A DNA stretch of 64,000 bases from Evansella halocellulosilytica (lineage in GTDB: Bacteria > Bacillota > Bacilli > Bacillales > Salisediminibacteriaceae). The notes beneath the pieces are model-generated. The model made no database searches and was not told the DNA's origin. It worked only from the letters and a program-made list of their open reading frames with translations. The stretch spans positions 4,320,950 to 4,384,949 of the forward strand of contig NZ_NIST01000001.1 of assembly GCF_002335745.1 (NCBI RefSeq), given 5' to 3'. This document shows, one piece after another, positions 43,314 to 52,961 of the stretch. The translations under genes and the position numbers were made by a program. Numbering within the stretch: the first letter of the stretch is position 1; every line of letters starts with the position of its first letter.

Positions 43314-43416
43314 GTGATTCTCCCCTTTCTAAAACAGCATTCCATTTCTCCTAATCTCTGAAATTATTCTACCATGGTTTCAAAGAAAAAGGAGATAAAG
43401 TTTACATATGTAGTCT

Positions 43417-44115
43417 CTAATTTATCGTTTCTAATGATGATGATAAGTGCGGTCGAAGGTGGATTAGCCGTTGAAGTCGGTCTAACAGCATTTCCCCATC
43501 TTCACTGACAAATGCACATTCCATCGTTTGTATTGTTTGTTCTTCTTCTTTTTCAGGTGGACGTCTTAATATTTCTGCAATTTTAAGCTGTGTCGGAGAC
43601 ATTGAGGAGGCACAGATCACAGCTTGTTCATTGCCGCTTATCCCCGCATGTGCCGCTCCGCGCAAGGCACCCATTACAAAAATATTTCCTGTAGCTCTGA
43701 CTGTACCGCCTGGATTGACATCACCGATTAATAAAAGGTCACCTTCTACTTCAAAAATTTGCCCTGATCTGACAACCCTTACGAGGCGAGTGACTTCCAA
43801 TTTTTTTCGAAGAGCTTCTGCTTCTTCTTTCGTAATCACATCTGAGTCTATTGTATCAATAACTGCTTGAATATGCTCTATTAAGATTTGCTCAAGCTGC
43901 TCAACATTTAATTTATTAATATATCTTTTTCCAGTAACGAGCTTGACACGTACAGAACCGCCCCCTTGATCTGCTACAGTCATCCGTTCTGAAAGTTTTT
44001 CCTTTAATTCTTCTAGTAGGGTGTCAAATGTGCACTCATCGTTGAGGATAAATGTTAACCCATCCTTTGTACCTTTAATGAGTACATTTTGTTTTTTCAC
44101 CTGTTTATCAGTCAT
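43417..44115 (-). CDS. minC: Septum site-determining protein MinC
   Basis: A 232-residue FtsZ polymerisation inhibitor. It has an N-terminal alpha/beta domain (about 1-100) that binds FtsZ and a C-terminal beta-helix (about 115-215; RSGQIFEVEGDLLLIGDVNPGG in part, then FVMGALRGAAHAG) that binds MinD and dimerises. It precedes minD by 103 bases and follows mreD, the standard Bacillus order. Start ATG 44115. Confidence 0.95.
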   Translation of the reverse strand: MTDKQVKKQNVLIKGTKDGLTFILNDECTFDTLLEELKEKLSERMTVADQGGGSVRVKLVTGKRYINKLNVEQLEQILIEHIQAVIDTIDSDVITKEEAEALRKKLEVTRLVRVVRSGQIFEVEGDLLLIGDVNPGGTVRATGNIFVMGALRGAAHAGISGNEQAVICASSMSPTQLKIAEILRRPPEKEEEQTIQTMECAFVSEDGEMLLDRLQRLIHLRPHLSSSLETIN

Positions 44116-44209
44116 GGATTGTCTCTCACCTCATTCCTATCTATGGTACATTCAACATACACAGAGCGTATCCCTTCACGAAACAACATCAACTCATTTT
44201 CAATAAAGC

Positions 44210-44728
44210 TTATAATTCTTCCAGTCGCTTCTTTAAATAATAGAATCCCTTCCGTAATGGATAAGCTGCAACACTAATGATGACGAAATTCATTATGAAC
44301 GTCGGAATAAATCGATCATATAAGAACATGTGATGACCCATTTCTGTCATCCCAAGCAAAAGCATCATTCCGTAAGAAAAATATTCCAATAATGTTACCG
44401 CAATCATCGTTATAATGACGGTAACGAATAAATTACGTTGAAAAAATGGAATTGCAATCGAAAACAAATAAGCTATAAATCCCATTGCAAACGTATTTAT
44501 ACCAAGCGCTGAAGAAAATATGACATCATACAAGACCCCAAAGATAACTCCATAAAACGTTCCGACAGCCCGTCCACGAAAAATACCAGCAAAAATGATC
44601 AGCATGAACACCCAGCGAGGTACAAAAATATATTCAACACCATATTGGTCAGGTGCAAAAATTTGATAGACGGTTCCTTCCATAATAAATAACAAAAAGA
44701 GTGTTATAAAGAACGCATATCTAATCAT
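44210..44728 (-). CDS. mreD: Rod shape-determining protein MreD
   Basis: A 172-residue membrane protein with about five segments, linking MreBC to the elongation machinery. Recognised from position, size and the motifs FVPRWVFMLIIFAGIFRGR, YGVIFGVLYDVIFSSALGIN and the basic C-terminus YYLKKRLEEL. It overlaps mreC by 4 bases (ATGA). Confidence 0.92.
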   Translation of the reverse strand: MIRYAFFITLFLLFIMEGTVYQIFAPDQYGVEYIFVPRWVFMLIIFAGIFRGRAVGTFYGVIFGVLYDVIFSSALGINTFAMGFIAYLFSIAIPFFQRNLFVTVIITMIAVTLLEYFSYGMMLLLGMTEMGHHMFLYDRFIPTFIMNFVIISVAAYPLRKGFYYLKKRLEEL

Positions 44729-45609
44729 GAGTCATCGCCTTCGATTTCAGGATTGATCTCATCTTCTAAAGAATCGGAACCACGTTCAATGACCATCACA
44801 TAATCAAGATTGTGAAATTCTGCGGAAGGCTCAATATATGCAGATTGTGTTAAACCAAATTCATCAGTTTCAAAGGAGACGACTTCTCCAATTGGCAGTC
44901 CTTCCGGGAAGACTCCACCAAGTCCTGACGTGGAAACTGTATCCCCTTCCTCAATTTCTGCATCAATATCAATCATTGAAAAATGTAAATATCCTGTTTC
45001 TTCTTGAATTCCTTCGATAAAGCCTTGAACTGTATAATCATCTGCTGAGATTTGGGCAGATATTCGATTCGTACGATCTTGGTCACTGAGCAATTGGATT
45101 GTTGAAGAAAATTGAGATACTTGATCAACTTTTCCGATGAGACCTTTAGATGTCATAACGGCCATATTTTCTCGAACACCGTCCTGTGCACCTTTGTTAA
45201 TGCCGATATATTCATTCCATCTATCCGGTGAACGGTGGATGACAAGCGCCTGCCGGACGGTATAATCAAATAAATTTCCTTGAAGATCAAGTGCACCTTT
45301 AAGTTCTTCATTATGGCGTCTTAGTTCATTTACTTCAACTTGTAAAGCTGCATACTCATCTAGATGGGACTTTAAAATTTGGTTTTCTTTATACGTGTTT
45401 CTCATATCGCTAACACTCTCAAAAAAATTAGAGAAAAAATGCGCAGGCCTTGCAAATGCTGACTGAGCCCAACCCACACTGTCCGTAATGAATTGTTCAG
45501 GCCATGACATCGAGCGTTGTTCACGCATTGAGAACCCAATTAATGCTACTAACAAAATAATACATACTAGCAGGACGATAAGACGCCTATTTGAGAAAAA
45601 TGAAGGCAT
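44725..45609 (-). CDS. mreC: Rod shape-determining protein MreC
   Basis: A 294-residue protein with an N-terminal anchor (about 9-26, LIVLLVCIILLVALIGFS), a coiled coil (about 70-105) and two beta-barrel domains with NKGAQDGVRENMAVMTSKGLIGKV split over the first barrel and TSGLGGVFPEGLPIGEV in the second. It acts outside the membrane as a scaffold for cell-wall synthases. The acidic tail (SLEDEINPEIEGDDS) is longer than in some homologues. Start ATG 45609, 13 bases after mreB. Confidence 0.95.
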   Translation of the reverse strand: MPSFFSNRRLIVLLVCIILLVALIGFSMREQRSMSWPEQFITDSVGWAQSAFARPAHFFSNFFESVSDMRNTYKENQILKSHLDEYAALQVEVNELRRHNEELKGALDLQGNLFDYTVRQALVIHRSPDRWNEYIGINKGAQDGVRENMAVMTSKGLIGKVDQVSQFSSTIQLLSDQDRTNRISAQISADDYTVQGFIEGIQEETGYLHFSMIDIDAEIEEGDTVSTSGLGGVFPEGLPIGEVVSFETDEFGLTQSAYIEPSAEFHNLDYVMVIERGSDSLEDEINPEIEGDDS

Positions 45610-45622
45610 TTAAGACACCTAC

Positions 45623-46663
45623 TTACCCTTTTCTATTTGATCGGACAGTGATGCCAGCCTTTGATTTAAACAAATGAAGGTTTTCTAATGCACGTCCAGT
45701 ACCAACTGCTACACAATCAAGCGGACTCTCAGAAACGAGGACAGGCATATTCGTTTCGTCACTTAATACACGATCTAAGTTACGTAAAAGTGCGCCTCCA
45801 CCTGTAAGGACAATACCACGGTCCATGATGTCTGCTGCCAATTCTGGAGGTGATTGCTCTAACGTATCTTTCACAGCTTGAACGATTGATGTTACTGTAT
45901 CATTTAAGGCATTTGCTACTTCATCTGCAGAGATAGAGATTGTTTTTGGCAAACCAGAAACAAGGTCACGTCCACGAATCTCCATCTCATCCACTGTATC
46001 TGGTTTGCTTGCAGAGCCAATTTCAAATTTAATAGCCTCTGCTGTCCGCTCCCCGATCATCAAATTATATGTTTTCTTCACATACTGAACAATTGCTTCA
46101 TCCATTTCATCACCAGCGACACGAATCGATTGGCTTGTGACAATTCCACCAAGAGAAATGATCGCCACTTCTGTTGTACCCCCACCGATGTCAACGATCA
46201 TGCTTCCAGTTGGTTCCCACACAGGTAAATCAGCACCAATTGCTGCTGCAAATGGTTCCTCAATAGTATATGCTTCGCGAGCACCTGCTTGTTTTGTGGC
46301 GTCTTCTACAGCTCTTTTTTCAACCGCTGTAATTCCTGACGGTACACAGACCATGACATTAGGCTTTCGCGTAAAAATTCCTCGTGATCGCAATGCTTGC
46401 TGAATAAAATGTTTCATCATTGTTGCTGTCGTATCAAAATCAGCAATAACCCCATCTTTCATTGGACGAATTGCGACAATATTACCCGGTGTACGACCTA
46501 TCATATTTTTCGCATCATTACCGACTGCTTCAATAGAACCAGCATCATTACGAATAGCAACAACGGATGGTTCGCGTAAAATAACACCTTTTCCTTTCAC
46601 ATAAACTAGCGTGTTTGCCGTACCTAAATCAATTCCAAGATCTTTTGAAAATCCACCAAACAT
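45623..46663 (-). CDS. mreB: Rod shape-determining actin homologue MreB
   Basis: A 346-residue actin-fold ATPase. The phosphate 1 loop is [15 protein letters not shown], phosphate 2 [14 protein letters not shown], and the adenosine motif [14 protein letters not shown]. The N-terminal [10 protein letters not shown] amphipathic stretch contributes to membrane binding. First gene of mreBCD; start ATG 46663 with AAGGGAGATTACAT upstream. Confidence 0.97.
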   Translation of the reverse strand: MFGGFSKDLGIDLGTANTLVYVKGKGVILREPSVVAIRNDAGSIEAVGNDAKNMIGRTPGNIVAIRPMKDGVIADFDTTATMMKHFIQQALRSRGIFTRKPNVMVCVPSGITAVEKRAVEDATKQAGAREAYTIEEPFAAAIGADLPVWEPTGSMIVDIGGGTTEVAIISLGGIVTSQSIRVAGDEMDEAIVQYVKKTYNLMIGERTAEAIKFEIGSASKPDTVDEMEIRGRDLVSGLPKTISISADEVANALNDTVTSIVQAVKDTLEQSPPELAADIMDRGIVLTGGGALLRNLDRVLSDETNMPVLVSESPLDCVAVGTGRALENLHLFKSKAGITVRSNRKG

Positions 46664-47029
46664 CTATGTAATCTCCCTTCATTGTTGAAAACGTAAAAAT
46701 CAATTTACATTCATTAAAATTTTGCACATGGAAAAACCATACCTTTAATTATACTCAATATCATCGCAATTGAGTAGCATTTTCATACAGTCCATATAAA
46801 TTCATACTTTTTTAGGAAAAAATACACATTTTTCTACTTGAAAATGTCGTTCCAATCTATTTTTCCCAGAAATGATCGTTCATTCTTTAAAACTTATTTT
46901 CCCACTTTATCCTAACATAACAGTATATACATGTATATATGCATGAATATCGAGACTTCTTACATATTCTCAACAGGAGATAGGCATTAAGTAGGAGGCT
47001 CACCCCAAAATCAGAGCAGCCTCCTTCTA
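46664..47029. other. Intergenic region between radC and mreB
   Basis: 366 AT-rich bases holding the mreBCD promoter zone. A short palindrome TATATACATGTATATA lies at 46924-46939. A GC-rich stem AGGAGGCT / AGCCTCCT at about 46995-47025, just past radC, could end its transcript, though no T tract follows. No gene seen. Confidence 0.5.
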
Positions 47030-47710
47030 TTATACATACCCTTTTTCTTTTAACGAACAATACTTTTGATCGCCGATAATGACGTGATCTAACAGTTCAA
47101 TGCCGATCATTCTGCCGCATTCTGTAAGCCTCTTCGTTACTTCGATATCTTCATGACTTGGGGTCGGCTCTCCGCTCGGGTGATTATGAAGACAAACAAT
47201 GGAAGCTGCAGAATATCGAAATGCTTCTTTATATACTTCACGAGGGTGGACTATCGACGCATTCAAGCTGCCGATAAAAATCGTCTGCTTATGGATCACT
47301 TGGTTTTTCGTATTCAAATAAAGCGTAACAAAGTGCTCTTGAGTAAGGTGACGCATTTCTTCCATCATAAAGTCGGCCACATCTTCTGGGGATTTAATGA
47401 CGTACCGATCTTCTGGAGGAAGCTGGCGAATTCTTTTTCCTAATTCAAGGGCAGCTTTCAATAAGACCGCCTTTGCTTCACCGATTCCCTTTATTTCCTG
47501 CAATTCTTTGACAGATCCTTCTTTTAGAAGTCGTAACCCATTAAAATGCTGCAACACACGTGCAGACAGTTGGATAACTGACTCATTCCTCGTTCCCGAT
47601 CCTAATAAAAGTGCAATTAATTCTTGGTTTGACAGTGCTTGTGCACCTTCTCGAAGAAGTCTTTCCCTCGGTCTTTCGCTCTTAGGTACATCTCTAATCA
47701 TCATCGACAT
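47030..47710 (-). CDS. radC: RadC/JAB domain protein
   Basis: About 226 residues. A helix-hairpin-helix stretch (KELQEIKGIGEAKAVLLKAA) is followed by a JAB1/MPN-like metal domain with the HNHPSGEPTPSHED motif, intact for zinc binding (H-x-H-x7-D). The protein is known as RadC/YsxA, but a direct DNA-repair role is doubtful and the peptidase activity unproven. AAAGGAG is 1 base before ATG 47722 and 13 before ATG 47710, so the latter is preferred; certainty is limited. Between maf and mreB as in B. subtilis. Confidence 0.92.
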   Translation of the reverse strand: MSMMIRDVPKSERPRERLLREGAQALSNQELIALLLGSGTRNESVIQLSARVLQHFNGLRLLKEGSVKELQEIKGIGEAKAVLLKAALELGKRIRQLPPEDRYVIKSPEDVADFMMEEMRHLTQEHFVTLYLNTKNQVIHKQTIFIGSLNASIVHPREVYKEAFRYSAASIVCLHNHPSGEPTPSHEDIEVTKRLTECGRMIGIELLDHVIIGDQKYCSLKEKGYV

Positions 47711-47785
47711 GTTAACACCCATTCTCCTTTCGGTACTCCATGCTGCTTAAGCACTGAATGGATGAGCAATGATGAATATACTGTC

Positions 47786-48364
47786 TTAAGGCATACGTGT
47801 ACTTATTAAATTGTTTTCTTTAAACGCACGAACGACCCTCGCAACAGGAAGGCCTACGACTGAAAAATAATCTCCTTCAATTTTTTCAACTAATGCCGCT
47901 CCAAGACCTTGAATTCCATAAGACCCTGCTTTATCAAATGGTTCACCACTTGCAATATACGCATCAATATCACTTTCACTCAATTCAAAGAAATAGACAG
48001 CAGTTTTTTCATAAAACGTTAGATGCTTTTCTTTACTGATGATTGCGACACCTGTCATGACTTCGTGTTTTTTACCTGATAATTGCTGGAGCATTTTTTT
48101 AGCATCTATGTTGTCCGTTGGCTTTCCTAACACGTTCCCATCAATGGTTACGACCGTGTCTGCACCTAATACAATTCGGTCCTGATGACGCGAAAAAACA
48201 TCGGTTGCTTTTTGCAATGCTAAAGAGACGACTAGTTCTTCAGGAGATAATTTTGGGTCGAATTTCTCTTCAATCTGACTTTTTTCGATTGAAAATGGTA
48301 GTTGTACTTGCTCTAGTAGTTGTTTTCTTCGCGGTGATTGCGAGGCTAAAATGAAAGGTTTCAT
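47786..48364 (-). CDS. maf: Nucleotide pyrophosphatase Maf
   Basis: A 192-residue Maf/HAM1-type house-cleaning pyrophosphatase (dTTP/UTP type) also linked to septum regulation in Bacillus. It begins ILASQSPRRKQLLEQ (signature SxSPRR) and has VLGADTVVTIDGNVLGKP with the catalytic Asp and GSYGIQGLGAALVEKIEGDYFSVVG in its C-terminal part (split here: KAGSYGIQG, IEGDYFSVVGLP). ATG 48364 has GGAGGAGG 5 bases upstream; the frame extends to a TTG at 48379. Confidence 0.95.
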   Translation of the reverse strand: MKPFILASQSPRRKQLLEQVQLPFSIEKSQIEEKFDPKLSPEELVVSLALQKATDVFSRHQDRIVLGADTVVTIDGNVLGKPTDNIDAKKMLQQLSGKKHEVMTGVAIISKEKHLTFYEKTAVYFFELSESDIDAYIASGEPFDKAGSYGIQGLGAALVEKIEGDYFSVVGLPVARVVRAFKENNLISTRMP

Positions 48365-48484
48365 GCGGACCTCCTCCAACTTAATGAAGAAGAGGAGTTG
48401 TATTCATCATAGCAAATCCTCTCCTTTTAAACAATCGTTTTTTGTTATTTTTTGTAATGGTCTATATTCTCCAAATTTACAAGC

Positions 48485-49918
48485 TTATTTTTCGCCAAAA
48501 ATTAATTCTTGCGCCGCGATTCCAGGATTAGTCATTTCTTTCGGATCTAGAATCTGTTCTAGCTCCTCACTAGTTAAAATCCCTCTTTCCTCACAAATCT
48601 CCCTTACTGGACGATTGGAAACAATCGCTTCTTTCGCAATTCTCGCTGCAGTTTCATAACCGATATGCGGATTGATTGCAGTAATGATGCCGACACTTTG
48701 TTCAACGAGTGCTTTACAATGTTCAATGTTTGCTGTAATCCCTTCAACTGCATATTCACGGAATACTTGGATACCATTTTGTAAAATCGTGAATGACTGA
48801 AGTAAATTAAACACAAGCACTGGCTCCATGACATTCAGTTCAAGCTGTCCTGCTTCTGAAGCTAAGCTGATCGTATGATCATTCCCAATCACTTGAAATG
48901 AAATTTGATTGACGACTTCACACATAACAGGGTTTACTTTTCCTGGCATGATTGATGAACCTGCTTGACGCGGTGGCAAATTAATTTCATTTAATCCCGT
49001 ACGTGGACCTGAACTCATAAGTCGCAAATCATTCGCAATTTTAGACAGATTAATAGCTAATATTTTCATTGCGCTAGAAAGTTGTGTATAAGCGTCTGTG
49101 TTTTGTGTTGCATCCACGAGGTCTTCCGCACCATGGAATGGCATTTCGGTCACTTCACCTAAATATTCAGTCACTCTCTCTATATACTCCGGCATCGCAT
49201 TTAATCCGGTTCCAACTGCCGTTGCCCCCATATTCACTTCATAAAGCTGGTCAACTGACCGTTGCACTCTTTTAAGATCGCGGCTCAATAAACGCCGGTA
49301 TGAGCCGAATTCTTGCCCAAGACGAATGGGTACTGCATCTTGTAAATGTGTTCTTCCCATTTTAATTACTTCATCAAACTCACGCTCTTTTTTCCTCATT
49401 GTCTCAACTAATTCATTTAATGACTTAATAAGCCCTTTAGATAAGTTTAAACAAGCTATATGTATCGCAGTGGGAAATGTATCATTCGTCGATTGAGCCA
49501 TGTTTACATGGGTGTTTGGACTTACGATCATATAGTCGCCTTTTTTACCACCTAATATTTCAATTGCCCTATTTGCAATGACTTCATTTGCATTCATATT
49601 AAAAGAAGTTCCTGCGCCACCTTGGATACTGTCGACGATAAAATGTTCATCGAGCTTTCCTTCAATAACATCATCTGCCGCTTCAACAATCGCATTCGCT
49701 ATTCGCTCATTTAGTACGCCGACTTCAGCGTTCGCCTTTGCTGCAGCCTTTTTAACATACCCAAATGCTCGAATTAACTCCTTATGTGGCGGATACCCGG
49801 TAATAGGAAAGTTCTCTTTAGCACGAATTGTTTGAATTCCATAATAGGCTGTTGCTGACACTTCTCTTTCTCCCATTAAATCTTTTTCAATTCGAATATG
49901 ATGCTTTTCTTCAGACAT
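48485..49918 (-). CDS. aspA: Aspartate ammonia-lyase
   Basis: A 477-residue member of the fumarase/aspartase superfamily that deaminates aspartate to fumarate. The signature loop is GSSIMPGKVNPVMCE with the catalytic Ser; the substrate motif is GGAGTSFNMNANEV and the TNDTFPTA motif binds the carboxylate. Fumarase II is a close relative, but the GGAGTSFNMN form and GPRTGLNEINLP favour aspartase. It lies between maf and a VOC gene, a place where B. subtilis has no such gene, so it may have been inserted. Start ATG 49918. Confidence 0.9.
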   Translation of the reverse strand: MSEEKHHIRIEKDLMGEREVSATAYYGIQTIRAKENFPITGYPPHKELIRAFGYVKKAAAKANAEVGVLNERIANAIVEAADDVIEGKLDEHFIVDSIQGGAGTSFNMNANEVIANRAIEILGGKKGDYMIVSPNTHVNMAQSTNDTFPTAIHIACLNLSKGLIKSLNELVETMRKKEREFDEVIKMGRTHLQDAVPIRLGQEFGSYRRLLSRDLKRVQRSVDQLYEVNMGATAVGTGLNAMPEYIERVTEYLGEVTEMPFHGAEDLVDATQNTDAYTQLSSAMKILAINLSKIANDLRLMSSGPRTGLNEINLPPRQAGSSIMPGKVNPVMCEVVNQISFQVIGNDHTISLASEAGQLELNVMEPVLVFNLLQSFTILQNGIQVFREYAVEGITANIEHCKALVEQSVGIITAINPHIGYETAARIAKEAIVSNRPVREICEERGILTSEELEQILDPKEMTNPGIAAQELIFGEK

Positions 49919-50164
49919 TCGATATTCGCTCCTTCTCCACTAAGTTCTAATGATAGTATAATCGTTTTTCATACGATAAAACACGCTGCCCGTTATTATT
50001 TTACGGAGAGAGGTCGGTTCTGTAAATGACTATTTTCGAGAATGCCTGAACGAAAACACTCTTCTCGGATTGAGACTTAGCAGAATTTTATAATTTACAT
50101 CTCTTTTTCCTAAAATGTCTTTTATACAAGAGAAGCTCAGCATCTCGGCTCATGAATCCTTTAT

Positions 50165-50536
50165 TCACTTTTCAGGGAATGTCACAACACCTATTTCGTG
50201 ACCGTCAGGATCAGTCATATCGAAAAATGTCATCCCTTCAGCTGTATGAATGGCAGAGACATTTGCCCCTTTATCTTTCAAAGCTTCATACGTCGCATAG
50301 ACATCTTCAGTATAAAAATTAAATAGTTGCCCAGGCAATTTCGGAATATCAGTTACTTGATAAAGAGTGAGCGCCGTTTGAATGACTTCCTCTTGTGGAA
50401 AGCGGAAGCCGACATATCGTCCGTCATCACTTCGAAATACCGGCTCAAGTCCAAAAAGGTTCTTATACCACTGTTCTGAATGTTTCAGATTACGAACTGG
50501 TAAAAAAACAGAATCAATTCTTTTAACTAGGCTCAT
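50165..50536 (-). CDS. VOC family (glyoxalase-like) protein
   Basis: A 123-residue protein with the two beta-alpha-beta-beta-beta modules of the vicinal oxygen chelate fold: RNLKHSEQWYKNLFGLEPVF and the closing TDPDGHEIGVVTFP. Metal ligand candidates are at the start of strand 1 and in DPDGHEIG. Subfamilies include glyoxalase, dioxygenase and antibiotic-binding proteins; the substrate is not evident. GGAGGGGAGAAG precedes ATG 50536. It lies just after the sigma factor gene whose C-terminus ends in a similar DPDGHVL motif. Confidence 0.82.
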   Translation of the reverse strand: MSLVKRIDSVFLPVRNLKHSEQWYKNLFGLEPVFRSDDGRYVGFRFPQEEVIQTALTLYQVTDIPKLPGQLFNFYTEDVYATYEALKDKGANVSAIHTAEGMTFFDMTDPDGHEIGVVTFPEK

Positions 50537-50612
50537 CTTCTCCCCTCCTTTTCATACTCAATTTACCATTAAACGAAATTAATTGAAGTATTCTTACAAT
50601 TAGCGTAAACAT

Positions 50613-51311
50613 TTATGTTGTAATCGTTAGAACATGTCCATCAGGGTCAAGAATATGAAAGTAAATCGAATTTCCGCTCTTTTTCAGATGCTTTACTTCA
50701 TAATTTAAATAACGGAAAGTCAAATAAGCTTCTTGGATCGCTTTAGGGTTTCCCGAGCGAAAAGCTTGTAAAAAATCACGAAATAAATAAGGCATTTCAA
50801 TCGTTGGTATAAAATCTCGTCTCAATTGACGGTGTTTATGAGCAATATCCGTTTTTTCATGAAGAGCCCGCAATGTTTTCCTCGTCCTGTGCAATGTCGT
50901 ATGAACATTGCTCTCTGATTCCTTAAGCATTTCTGCTGTTTCTTTACCGGTAAACAAATAAACATCGACTAATAATAAAATAACAAACGGCTTAGGAGGC
51001 AGTAGTTGTGCAAGTGCTTCAAATGTCTCAGCTAATTCTATATCTGTTGGTTTTTCAACTTGTAATCTATCAATAGACTCTATTGATTCATCTTTCTTTT
51101 TTCTGCAAATATCAATCCATGTCGTTCTCGCAATTTGATAGAAGTAAGCTTTTTTTAAAGGCCGTTCTGGTATTTTTTCGTATGCGATATAAGCTTTGAC
51201 GATTACCTCTTGATATAAGTCTTCCCCAATCCATTTATCTTTCGTTAGTTGACAGCAAAATGCGAGTAGTTCGTTCTCAATTAATTTGATCATTCGATGA
51301 AAAGACTCCAT
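50613..51311 (-). CDS. ECF-type sigma-70 factor with extra C-terminal tail
   Basis: A 232-residue sigma factor. Region 2 covers about 1-75 (LIENELLAFCCQLTKDKWIGEDLYQEV in part; YFYQIARTTWIDICRKKK) and region 4 about 95-150 (LLPPKPFVILLLVDVYLFTGKETAEMLKE, then SNVHTTLHRTRKTL). After it comes an additional stretch of about 75 residues ending YFHILDPDGHVLTITT, a pattern usual in VOC or SnoaL-like domains. Such C-terminal extensions regulate some ECF groups. No anti-sigma gene is adjacent. Start ATG 51311. Confidence 0.8.
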   Translation of the reverse strand: MESFHRMIKLIENELLAFCCQLTKDKWIGEDLYQEVIVKAYIAYEKIPERPLKKAYFYQIARTTWIDICRKKKDESIESIDRLQVEKPTDIELAETFEALAQLLPPKPFVILLLVDVYLFTGKETAEMLKESESNVHTTLHRTRKTLRALHEKTDIAHKHRQLRRDFIPTIEMPYLFRDFLQAFRSGNPKAIQEAYLTFRYLNYEVKHLKKSGNSIYFHILDPDGHVLTITT

Positions 51312-51433
51312 TTGATCACCTATGTTTTTTTCTTAATATTCTATCATCGTCTCCCAAATAATAGAAGACTACATACTTATCTATTGCGACTTTAAAAAAC
51401 ATAAGAAAAAGGGCTGTCTCAAAAGCTATTTAA

Positions 51434-51565
51434 TAAGAAAAGCGCTGGAGTCCCGACAGGATGAAGTCCGAACTTAGACTTCAAGTGGCGGGGCGAAGCG
51501 ACCTCGAGCCGATGGCGCCTGAAGTCTAGACATCAATCGAGAGATTGATATTTTATAAATTCTTA
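51434..51565. repeat. MITE-like repeat, outer shell without the hairpin core (copy G)
   Basis: A 132-bp element with the TAAGAAAAGCGC start and the GCGCCTGAAGTCTAGACATC..AATTCTTA end of the 5892-6166 family, but with a different interior containing a GAAGTC / GACTTC hairpin (51463-51482). It lies upstream of the sigma factor gene. Confidence 0.7.
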
Positions 51566-51573
51566 TATTTCGA

Positions 51574-51618
51574 GAAAAAACGAGCTGGAATTTACTAAAC
51601 ATTCGCAGCTCGCTTTTC
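51574..51618. terminator. Bidirectional terminator after spoIIB-like gene
   Basis: CGAGCT / AGCTCG stem with A tract on the left and T tract on the right, so it can serve both strands. The stretch 51619-51774 shows nothing else. Confidence 0.55.
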
Positions 51619-51774
51619 TATCCGGTTTAACGATCATCATATGCCTCGAAAGAGCGACAGGCTGCGACTCTAGCGACTAGCATTTCCTTCTCGAAAGCTC
51701 CTGGATATTTCGAATCCTTTTAAATTATAAAACAAAAAGAAAGGGTATCATTAAAATACTTTTTAAACACACCT

Positions 51775-52857
51775 TTAAGATTCGTTCGTTGAATGTAAAG
51801 CTGTAATAAAGTTTTCATATAATAATATTGACTCCATGACAGTTGCTTGTAAATTTAAAGACCCTTCACGAGACAATTCCCCGTCAGCTACTTGATCAAA
51901 TACAGCAGAACTTCGCTCATACCACTCCTCGGCTTTATCATAGTATTCGGAGCTTTCTTCTAGCTGTGTAAACGACTCCTCCCATTCTTGACCGGCGGCC
52001 ACGAGAGAACTCAGTTCATCTTCTGGAACCCCACCATTTACAAATGCTTCTCCGCTTCTGTCAACCGTCTCTGTAATCCAGTTTACACCATTGCTCATAA
52101 AGGTTGTCCATTGATCAGATACGTCTAACCCATTGGCTACAACCGCATAAGGCTTCACATACGTATCAACACCGGCATCATTATAATATTGAGCAAATGT
52201 TGAGGCAGATTCACGATTATTCCCTACACCAATAAATAAAAAATGAGGGTCTGTATTTTCTGTAATTACACCTGGAACTCCTTGCTCATCAAGTATTCCC
52301 TTCATTTCGTCCCCTTTTTCTACAGATGAGAATGCACCCGCTTGAACGAGATGGACATCGACTGCCGGGACACCATTTTCAGCAACAGCCGTTTGCGTGT
52401 TCCCCTCTCCTTCTGCTACACTGCCATTTAGCGATTGCTCTGCTTCTGAGGCGACTTGTGTTGGTTCATTGCTCGTAAACAAATAAAGGAGCATCATACC
52501 GAAAGCTCCACCAACAACTACCGCCGAAATGACAGAAAGTAAGACCGTGTTTGAAAAGAAACTATATTGAAATGGTGAAGAATTGCGATTTCCTTTTTTA
52601 CGATGCTTTGGCGGAAGCTTCGGACCTCGTTCACGCCTTCCATCATCCCAAAATGGAAGTGACAATTGGCGTTTCCGCTTACGTTTCTTGCCAAGATCAA
52701 CAATTTTATTCTTTTTCGGCCGATCATTCGATGAATATAGTGTATCCCAATCATTTTGGAAATCTTCGCTTGTTGCTGCTACTTCGTCCTTTACTTGCTC
52801 TGAGAATTCCTTCTCTTTTCCGTTGAGACGGATCGATACGCTATTTTTCTTTTCCAC
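51775..52857 (-). CDS. spoIIB: SPOR domain membrane protein, SpoIIB-like
   Basis: About 360 residues. A basic cytoplasmic N-terminal half (LGKKRKRKRQLSLPFW) precedes one membrane segment (about 105-128, LLSVISAVVVGGAFGMMLLYLF). An extracellular SPOR domain follows (about 165-240; VHLVQAGAFSSVEKGDEMKG, PHFLFIGVGNNRESASTFAQ), which binds denuded septal peptidoglycan, then a helical C-terminus. In B. subtilis spoIIB lies between comC and maf; here the gene lies between the pil block and maf/aspA. GTG 52857 has AAGGAG 10 bases upstream; ATG 52884 has a poor site. Confidence 0.8.
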   Translation of the reverse strand: MEKKNSVSIRLNGKEKEFSEQVKDEVAATSEDFQNDWDTLYSSNDRPKKNKIVDLGKKRKRKRQLSLPFWDDGRRERGPKLPPKHRKKGNRNSSPFQYSFFSNTVLLSVISAVVVGGAFGMMLLYLFTSNEPTQVASEAEQSLNGSVAEGEGNTQTAVAENGVPAVDVHLVQAGAFSSVEKGDEMKGILDEQGVPGVITENTDPHFLFIGVGNNRESASTFAQYYNDAGVDTYVKPYAVVANGLDVSDQWTTFMSNGVNWITETVDRSGEAFVNGGVPEDELSSLVAAGQEWEESFTQLEESSEYYDKAEEWYERSSAVFDQVADGELSREGSLNLQATVMESILLYENFITALHSTNES

Positions 52858-52961
52858 TTCGACCTGACTCCTTCCTTTCATCATCCTCGTTGATACTATT
52901 CTATTAACGAGTGAAGAATGATAGAACGGATTTTTTTAAGAGAAAAGATCCAATTATCAAC

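Noticed and set aside
48485..49918. Fumarase class II
   Set aside because: Substrate-loop residues and flanking motifs look closer to aspartate ammonia-lyase; the two families share the same signature loop.
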